Positions 6,539-11,129 of a stretch of DNA of 11,129 bases are shown here, one piece after another (within the stretch, counting starts at the first letter, position 1; every line of letters begins with the position of its first letter). The notes under the pieces are model-generated. The model was given only the letters and a program-made list of their open reading frames with translations, made no database searches and was not told the DNA's origin. The position numbers were made by a program, and so were the translations under genes. Origin of the DNA: Acidimicrobium sp. UBA3029 (GTDB lineage Bacteria > Actinomycetota > Acidimicrobiia > Acidimicrobiales > Ilumatobacteraceae); NCBI GenBank assembly GCA_002367695.1, contig DFDK01000072.1, positions 16,667 to 27,795 on the forward strand, written 5' to 3'.

Positions 6539-7072
6539 ATGAGAGTGCAGCGATTTGGTGAACACCGTGCGATGCCGTGGGCTAATGGCCTTGGTACGAG
6601 CTATGAAGTTGCGAGTGATCGTAATGTTGATGGTGTGTGGACATGGCGTGTGGCGGTAGCACCGGTAATCAAAGACGGACCCTTTTCTTCACTTCCTGGA
6701 GTCGACCGCAAACTTGTAATTGTCGAAGGAAATGGAATGGTGCTCGACGTTGATGGAAAATCGGAGAAATGCTTGCCTGGTCAAGTAGTTCAGTTTTCGG
6801 GGGATTCGACAACCTTTGCCCAACTTATAGCTGGACCCATTGTTGACCTTGGGCTGATGACAGTCATGGGTTCAGCCACTGGATTGATGTCCGTTGCAAC
6901 CGAAGCCGGGGAACTGCCTGGTTCGCGTGTCATTGTCGCACTATCGGAGAAGGTCGAGATCGAGATCGAGGGCTCTTCTCATCTGCTGGATCGATTGGAT
7001 GCTGTGATCCAGGAAGATGAGAAGGGGGCATGTCTCATTAGTGGTGTTGTTGCATGTTTGGTCGTTCGCTGA
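6539..7072 (+). CDS. HutD/Ves-family protein
   Basis: This 177-residue protein has the HutD/Ves (PF05962) signature. It shows MPWANGLGTSYEV (12-24; family form MPWKNGGG-T-E), WTWRVAVAPVIKDGPFSSLPGVDRKL (34-59) and then IVEGNGMVLDVDGK. The fold is a bicupin-like beta barrel. HutD is found in some histidine-utilisation operons and Ves is a cold/stress-linked homologue, but neither has a firmly established enzyme activity. No hut genes are seen here. Two motif residues differ: Ala15 replaces the usual Lys and Leu18 a Gly, so ligand binding may differ. A weak AGGG lies 10 nt upstream of the start, but the -10-like box at 6524-6529 fits a leaderless mRNA equally well. The MFS gene follows after 29 nt. 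Confidence 0.82.
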   Translation: MRVQRFGEHRAMPWANGLGTSYEVASDRNVDGVWTWRVAVAPVIKDGPFSSLPGVDRKLVIVEGNGMVLDVDGKSEKCLPGQVVQFSGDSTTFAQLIAGPIVDLGLMTVMGSATGLMSVATEAGELPGSRVIVALSEKVEIEIEGSSHLLDRLDAVIQEDEKGACLISGVVACLVVR

Positions 7073-7086
7073 GGAACAACAACATC

Positions 7087-7092
7087 TAGAGT
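7087..7092 (+). promoter_or_regulatory. -10-like box before the MFS gene
   Basis: TAGAGT fits TANNNT and ends 9 nt before the ATG at 7102, the same geometry as the two boxes at 6524-6530. No Shine-Dalgarno is seen at normal distance, so a leaderless transcript is likely. No -35 is apparent. Confidence 0.35.
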
Positions 7093-7111
7093 TGGTCAAT
7101 CATGTTGACCA
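7093..7111. promoter_or_regulatory. 19-bp inverted repeat over the MFS start codon
   Basis: TGGTCAA-TCATG-TTGACCA has perfect 7-bp arms, and the ATG start (7102-7104) lies in the 5-bp spacer. A dimeric repressor bound here would sit just downstream of the -10-like box. The nearby PadR-family gene (8520-9032) is a candidate partner. The same repeat in RNA could also mask the start codon in a hairpin loop. Confidence 0.45.
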
Positions 7112-8523
7112 CACTTAAAAAGATTGAATATAAATGGATTGTTGCTGTCATTTTTGTTGCTGGCTTATTCCTCGAAATTCTTGATACAACAATTGTCAAC
7201 GTTGCGATTCCGACACTTGAAAATGAGTTTGATGCAACCCGAGCGTCGATGGAATGGGTTGTGCTCGGCTATTTGCTTTCACTAGCCATTTGGATTCCTG
7301 CATCGGGTTGGATCGGCGACAAGATTGGAACGAAGAAAACTTTCCTTTTTGCGTTGATGACATTTACGATCGCATCCGCTTTGTGTGGACAAGCACACTC
7401 TGTAGGTGAGTTGGTTGCCTTTCGAATCTTGCAGGGAGTCGGTGGTGGCATGCTTACACCGGTAGGCACCACGATGCTCTTTCGGGCATTCCCACCTGCC
7501 GAGCGTGCCCGTGCGTCAACTGTCTTAATGGTGCCAATTATTGTGGCTCCTGCACTCGGGCCAGTCATCGGTGGTCTCTTGATTGACAATTTGTCCTGGC
7601 GCTGGATTTTTTACGTCAACATGCCACTAGGGATTATTGCCTTTTTGTTTGGCTTATTTTTTCTGGAGGAAAGCAAGGAGCCAACCGCCGGACGATTCGA
7701 TATTCGCGGGTTTTTGCTCTCTGGTGTTGGTCTCGCTGGCATTTTGTATGCATTGTCTCAAGCTCCGGAAAAGGGATGGACCGCATCATCTGTCTTGCTA
7801 TCCGGTCTTGGTGGTCTCTTACTTATTGTGTTACTTGCCGTTGTGGAGTTGCGGATCGACGAGCCAATGATCGCATTGAGGTTGTATCGCGATCGGATGT
7901 TTCGTAATTCCAATATGGTCAACTCACTGTCGTATGGCAGTTTTATGGCTTTTCTGTTTCTTTTTCCTCAAATGATTCAGTCACTGATGGGTTACAGTGC
8001 CTTGCAGTCTGGACTTGCATCTTTTCCGCAAGCGGTAGGAGTGGTTCTGGCAAGCCAGCTGGTGGGTAAGTTGTATCACACGGTCGGCCCGCGCCGGTTG
8101 GTGACAGTGGGTCTGACTATGGTGATGTTTTCAAGTTTGCCATTTGTATTCGTGACACTTACAACTAGTTTGTGGACGATCCGTGCTTCTATGTTTCTTC
8201 GCGGAATAAGTATGGCATTTGCATTTGTTCCCCTTCAGGCCTGCACCTATTCAACGATTTCGCGCGCAGATACCGGTCGAGCCTCTGCTATCTATTCCAC
8301 ACAGCGACAAGCATCTGCTGCTCTTGGCGTCGCTCTGCTTTCAACCATTTTTATATCTCGAGAACATCATTTGTTGTCCAGCGGAGTGCAGGACATTACT
8401 GCTGCGCTAAGCGGCTATCGCTTGGCGTTTGCTGCTTCAAACGTATTCGCTTTACTTGGCGCAATTTGTGCATACTTCATGATTCACGATGAAGACGCGG
8501 CAGCCACGATGGTCCCTCGCTAA
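7102..8523 (+). CDS. MFS drug-efflux transporter, DHA2 (EmrB/QacA) type
   Basis: This inner-membrane proton antiporter has 473 residues, the usual size for the 14-helix DHA2 family. Motifs seen are D1 LDTTIVNVAIP (27-37), motif A GWIGDKIGTKKTF (69-81), motif B RILQGVGGG (108-116) and motif C VAPALGPVIGG (148-158). The central EESKEPTAGRFDIRG loop precedes the additional helices typical of 14-TM members. Such pumps export hydrophobic drugs, bile acids or fatty acids; the substrate cannot be predicted. Its start lies in an inverted repeat. Its TAA (8521-8523) overlaps the TAG of the convergent PadR gene. MFS pumps are often controlled by adjacent PadR, MarR or TetR repressors, so that neighbour is a candidate regulator. 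Confidence 0.92.
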   Translation: MLTTLKKIEYKWIVAVIFVAGLFLEILDTTIVNVAIPTLENEFDATRASMEWVVLGYLLSLAIWIPASGWIGDKIGTKKTFLFALMTFTIASALCGQAHSVGELVAFRILQGVGGGMLTPVGTTMLFRAFPPAERARASTVLMVPIIVAPALGPVIGGLLIDNLSWRWIFYVNMPLGIIAFLFGLFFLEESKEPTAGRFDIRGFLLSGVGLAGILYALSQAPEKGWTASSVLLSGLGGLLLIVLLAVVELRIDEPMIALRLYRDRMFRNSNMVNSLSYGSFMAFLFLFPQMIQSLMGYSALQSGLASFPQAVGVVLASQLVGKLYHTVGPRRLVTVGLTMVMFSSLPFVFVTLTTSLWTIRASMFLRGISMAFAFVPLQACTYSTISRADTGRASAIYSTQRQASAALGVALLSTIFISREHHLLSSGVQDITAALSGYRLAFAASNVFALLGAICAYFMIHDEDAAATMVPR

Positions 8524-9032
8524 ACGGCATCGAGAAGACGAATCATTGCATTAATATTTTCAACTCGCCAGAGGGAAACAAGTCGAACATCGTCGGTTGC
8601 CGAATTTGCGGCTACTTGTAAATTGGCTGCTTGTCGCTTGAAGAGCTTTCGTTGCCGTGTAGCTAGTTGTTTACTATTCATGGCGCGCCTATTGCGCAGT
8701 ACAAACTTTGCGAGTAGCTCGATCCGTGCATCGCGAGGGTGGTCAACAGTGTCATTGAGCCATTTGGCGGTGGTGCTCTTACCAGTTGCGGTGGTGGCAT
8801 AAATGACTCGTGGCGAGCCTTGGTCTCCGGGTTCAACTTTGGTCTCGCGTATGAACTTTGCGTTGAGTAGGGAATTGATGGATCGGTAAACAAGTGGTCG
8901 ACGAATGCGAATAACGGCTGCAAGCGAGGGATCTGTCTCGAGTTCTTTTGATACCGCAAAACCATGCCGTGGTATTTCGCCGATAATTGCTAGAACTATT
9001 TGATCGAGCACAGATGGCTCATATAGTCTCAT
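8520..9032 (-). CDS. PadR-family transcriptional regulator
   Basis: This 170-residue protein has an N-terminal PadR winged helix: VLDQIVLAIIGEIPRHGFAVSKEL, then RIRRPLVYRSINSLLNAKFIRE (the recognition-helix region), then the wing GSPRVIYATTATGK (about 73-86). The C-terminal part (about 90-170) is helical and strongly basic, with RNRRAMNSKQLATRQRKLFKRQ, as in the dimerisation helix of PadR proteins. No molbindin domain is present, unlike ModE. PadR proteins usually repress an adjacent transporter or detoxification gene and are released by a small ligand. It is divergent from modA with 27 bp between starts and convergent with the MFS pump, so either could be its target. No Shine-Dalgarno precedes the ATG, and a perfect TATAAT lies 8 nt upstream, suggesting a leaderless mRNA. 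Confidence 0.85.
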   Translation of the reverse strand: MRLYEPSVLDQIVLAIIGEIPRHGFAVSKELETDPSLAAVIRIRRPLVYRSINSLLNAKFIRETKVEPGDQGSPRVIYATTATGKSTTAKWLNDTVDHPRDARIELLAKFVLRNRRAMNSKQLATRQRKLFKRQAANLQVAANSATDDVRLVSLWRVENINAMIRLLDAV

Positions 9033-9040
9033 TGGAACTA

Positions 9041-9046
9041 ATTATA
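9041..9046 (-). promoter_or_regulatory. PadR-gene -10 box, overlapping modA promoter region
   Basis: On the minus strand this is a perfect TATAAT, ending 8 nt before the PadR ATG. Read on the + strand, the same AT-rich patch offers TATACA (9043-9048), 11 nt before the modA ATG. The 27-bp gap must carry both core promoters, so they probably interfere or are jointly controlled. No good -35 was found for either. Confidence 0.45.
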
Positions 9047-9059
9047 CAGATCGGACAAG

Positions 9060-9833
9060 ATGAAGCGATTCGGATTGATGATTGTGATAGTGGTTATGGC
9101 ATCGCTGGTGCCAAATGCTGCGTGCGCAACTTCGACAATGGAATTCTCAAAACTTGGGGGTGATTTGACAATCTCGGCAGCTGCATCGCTGACCGATGCA
9201 TTTACGGCACTGACACAGCAGTTTCGCCAGAGCAACAAGGGTCTGAAGATACATCTCAATTTTGGATCGTCAGCAACATTAGTGGCCCAGATTCAATCTG
9301 GCGCGCCGAGCGACATCTTGGCATCTGCCGATCTCACCAATCTCGAGAGGCTCATTGACTCTGGCAATGTGACGGAAACGCCAAAGGTTTTTGCACGAAA
9401 CACGATGGCGATCGCCATGAAACTAGGTAACCCGAAGTCTGTTCGTTCAGTGGCAGATCTCGTCTCGCTTCCATTTGTTGCTTTGTGTAGCAAGACTGTG
9501 CCATGCGGCGTATACGCATCAAGTTTGCTGACGATGTCAGGTGTTGTAATTGCCGAATCGAAAGTGACACGAGGCATCGATGCAAAGACAACACTGTCTG
9601 CTGTTGCAAATGGAGATGCCGATGCGGCGATTGTATATAAGACCGATGTGCTGGCGGCAAAGAAGACTGTCTTCGGTATCGACATTCCAGGCGCTCAAAA
9701 TGTGCAGGCAATGTATGGAATCTCGCCGATTCGAGGCTCTAAGAATCTGGTGAATGCTAAATCATTCATTGACTTTTTGTTATCGGAGCAGGGTTGGCAA
9801 ATATTGAAGTCATTCGGGTTCCAGCGCCCATGA
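9060..9833 (+). CDS. modA: ModA, molybdate ABC transporter substrate-binding protein
   Basis: This exported receptor captures molybdate (possibly tungstate) and delivers it to ModB. It has 257 residues. The N-terminal segment (1-24) is a signal peptide ending near NAACA. C22 could be lipid-modified, but NAAC is a poor lipobox, so plain Sec secretion is also possible. Family features are LTISAAASLTDAF (36-48, ligand Ser43), HLNFGSSATLVAQIQSGAPSDILASAD (GSS at 69-71) and AAIVYKTDVLAA (Tyr193). LCSKTVPCG holds Cys143 and Cys149, as in other ModA proteins with a VPCG segment. The start has only a weak GGA upstream. The stop overlaps modB by ATGA. The operon supplies molybdenum for molybdopterin enzymes, none of which lie in the window. 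Confidence 0.93.
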   Translation: MKRFGLMIVIVVMASLVPNAACATSTMEFSKLGGDLTISAAASLTDAFTALTQQFRQSNKGLKIHLNFGSSATLVAQIQSGAPSDILASADLTNLERLIDSGNVTETPKVFARNTMAIAMKLGNPKSVRSVADLVSLPFVALCSKTVPCGVYASSLLTMSGVVIAESKVTRGIDAKTTLSAVANGDADAAIVYKTDVLAAKKTVFGIDIPGAQNVQAMYGISPIRGSKNLVNAKSFIDFLLSEQGWQILKSFGFQRP

Positions 9834-10639
9834 TCGCCAGAGAGCGGCGTGTTGGCACCGAGACGCCAAAATTCGTGTTGGTTGGAGCATCACTTGCTCT
9901 CCTGTTTCTATCGTTGCCCTTAGTAGGACTGCTGAAACGAGTGGCTTGGTCTGGAGTCTTTGCTTCGGTTACAAGTGGGCCAGCTTCTGAAGCACTACGG
10001 CTGTCGTTGATTACTTCATTATTTGCAACAGCGATTGCTTTATTGCTCGGTCTGCCACTTGCATGGGTTTTAGCCCGCATTGACTTTCATGGGCGTTCGT
10101 TGGTTCGCGCACTTGTGATGTTGCCGATGGTGCTTCCTCCCGTGGTTGGCGGCGTTGCGTTGCTCGGTGCCTACGGAAAATCTCATGGGCTAATTGGTGG
10201 TTTGCTGTATGACGTCTTTGGTTTGCAACTGACATTTTCACCTCTCGGAGTCGTGATCGCCGAAACATTCGTAGCTCTTCCATTTTTGGTGATGGCAGTC
10301 GAGAGCGGTTTGCGGTCAATTGACCCCCGTTTTGAAGAGTCTGCTGCGACGATGGGGTCTGGGCCGAGCGAGAGGTTTTGGAAAGTCACGCTGAGGCTTC
10401 TCGCGCCTTCATTGATTGCCGGAGTCGCGGTTGCGTGGGCTCGCGCGCTTGGCGAATTTGGCGCCACGATTACATTCGCCGGAAACATTGAGGGAAGGAC
10501 CCAGACAACGCCACTGGCTGTCTATTTGCTGCTTGAGAGTGATCCTGAGGCTGCATACGCATTGAGTTTCGTATTACTTGCAGTATGTGTAGCCGTGCTT
10601 GTGGCCATGCGTGGAAGTTGGATGGGGAGGCGCTCGTGA
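9830..10639 (+). CDS. modB: ModB, molybdate ABC transporter permease
   Basis: This inner-membrane channel subunit has 269 residues from the ATG at 9830, which overlaps the modA stop (ATGA). An earlier in-frame ATG at 9794 would add 12 residues lying inside modA and is less likely. After a basic N-terminus (MIARERRVG) come about five to six membrane segments. The permease coupling loop is EESAATMGSGPSERFWKVTLRLLAPSLIAG, and the ModB-type sequence RALGEFGATITFAGN follows it. The motif LPMVLPPVVGGVALL is also typical of ModB/CysT-like permeases. The end overlaps modC by GTGA. Confidence 0.93.
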   Translation: MIARERRVGTETPKFVLVGASLALLFLSLPLVGLLKRVAWSGVFASVTSGPASEALRLSLITSLFATAIALLLGLPLAWVLARIDFHGRSLVRALVMLPMVLPPVVGGVALLGAYGKSHGLIGGLLYDVFGLQLTFSPLGVVIAETFVALPFLVMAVESGLRSIDPRFEESAATMGSGPSERFWKVTLRLLAPSLIAGVAVAWARALGEFGATITFAGNIEGRTQTTPLAVYLLLESDPEAAYALSFVLLAVCVAVLVAMRGSWMGRRS

Positions 10640-11129
10640 GTGTGTTGTTGAAAGGCTCTGTGCGCCAAGGTCGGCTCATTCTTGATATGGATATTGTCGC
10701 GGAAGATGAAATTGTCGCAATCAGCGGTGTGAATGGGATTGGGAAAACGACGTTTCTAAAATTATTGGCGGGTCTACTTCCGCTTGATACTGGCATTCTG
10801 CAGGTGAACGGATTTGTGTTGGACGATGTCGATAACCAAATTTTTGTTCCCGCACATTTGCGAAATGTGGGGATGGTCTTTCAGGACAATGTGCTTCTGC
10901 CATTTTTGTCTGCAATCGACAATGTCGCGTATCCGATTATGGCAACAGGAATTCGTCGACAACAAGCACGACAATATGCGCGTGATGCAATGGGACAGCA
11001 CGGCATTATTCATCTAGCCGAAATGAAACCCATCCAACTTTCTGGTGGACAACAACAGCGTGTTGCGCTCGTTAGGGCATTGATCAACAGACCGCAAATG
11101 GTCTTATTGGACGAGCCGCTGTCGGCCCT
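10636..11129 (+). CDS. modC: ModC, molybdate ABC transporter ATPase (partial)
   Basis: This is the cytoplasmic ATPase of the molybdate importer, cut by the window end after 164 codons. It starts at GTG 10636, overlapping the modB stop (GTGA). Domains seen are Walker A GVNGIGKTT (31-39), Q-loop Q83 in MVFQDNVLLPF, signature LSGGQQQR (135-142) and Walker B MVLLDEP (155-161). The missing part should contain the D- and H-loops and, in classical ModC, a C-terminal molbindin (TOBE) domain, which cannot be checked here. Assignment rests on the ATPase motifs and on position after modA and modB. Confidence 0.9.
   Translation, partial: MSVLLKGSVRQGRLILDMDIVAEDEIVAISGVNGIGKTTFLKLLAGLLPLDTGILQVNGFVLDDVDNQIFVPAHLRNVGMVFQDNVLLPFLSAIDNVAYPIMATGIRRQQARQYARDAMGQHGIIHLAEMKPIQLSGGQQQRVALVRALINRPQMVLLDEPLSA

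Noticed and set aside
9794..9829. Upstream start for modB at 9794
   Set aside because: It would add 12 residues encoded inside modA; the ATG at 9830 forms the ATGA overlap typical of the other junctions here.
10726..10752. Unusual Walker A (GVNGIGKTT) in ModC
   Set aside because: It still satisfies GxxGxGK(S/T); the variable positions are free to differ, so it is not evidence of altered function.

Overview
The window is a compact, gene-dense bacterial chromosome segment, roughly half G+C by eye. It contains no transposase, phage gene, CRISPR array or other mobile-element hallmark. The protein styles (a BMP-type lipoprotein with an acidic tether, a PadR regulator, an actinobacterial tRNA-Val, several starts with no Shine-Dalgarno but a TANNNT box just upstream) suggest a moderate-G+C actinobacterium, perhaps an aquatic Acidimicrobiia-like lineage. 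That placement is inference, not a database result.

Region 1 (1-5708, all +) is a five-gene operon. It encodes a BMP/PnrA-family substrate-binding lipoprotein, a double ABC ATPase, two BPD_transp_2 permeases and an inositol-monophosphatase-family phosphatase. ATGA overlaps or gaps of 6-7 nt join the genes, so transporter and phosphatase are probably co-expressed. The family imports nucleosides or purines; the exact substrate cannot be read from sequence. A perfect 15-bp palindrome lies just before the first gene's ribosome binding site. Strong hairpins sit in the first codons of the ATPase and first permease genes, a plausible way to set substrate-binding protein above membrane components.

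Region 2 (5709-6072) holds a tRNA-Val(UAC) gene and then a 52-residue protein (5879-6037) with a CDGSH-like C-x-C...C-N-G-T-H motif whose spacing is one residue longer than the classical iron-sulfur motif. A hairpin separates it from the next, convergent gene.

Region 3 (6066-8523) has a SnoaL/NTF2-like protein (-) divergent from a HutD/Ves-family cupin-like protein (+), with 14-23 bp between starts and two opposite-facing -10-like boxes in the same bases. A DHA2-type drug-efflux MFS transporter follows, its start codon lying in a 19-bp inverted repeat.

Region 4 (8520-11129) has a PadR-family repressor (-), whose stop codon overlaps that of the MFS gene, divergent from modA-modB-modC, a molybdate ABC importer joined by 4-nt overlaps. 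modC is cut by the window end. No ModE-type regulator is visible, so the PadR protein is a candidate regulator of either the mod operon or the efflux pump.

Most of the window is ordinary metabolism and transport. The points most worth checking are the CDGSH-like miniprotein, the operon-junction hairpins, the leaderless divergent promoter and the PadR/operator/transport arrangement.
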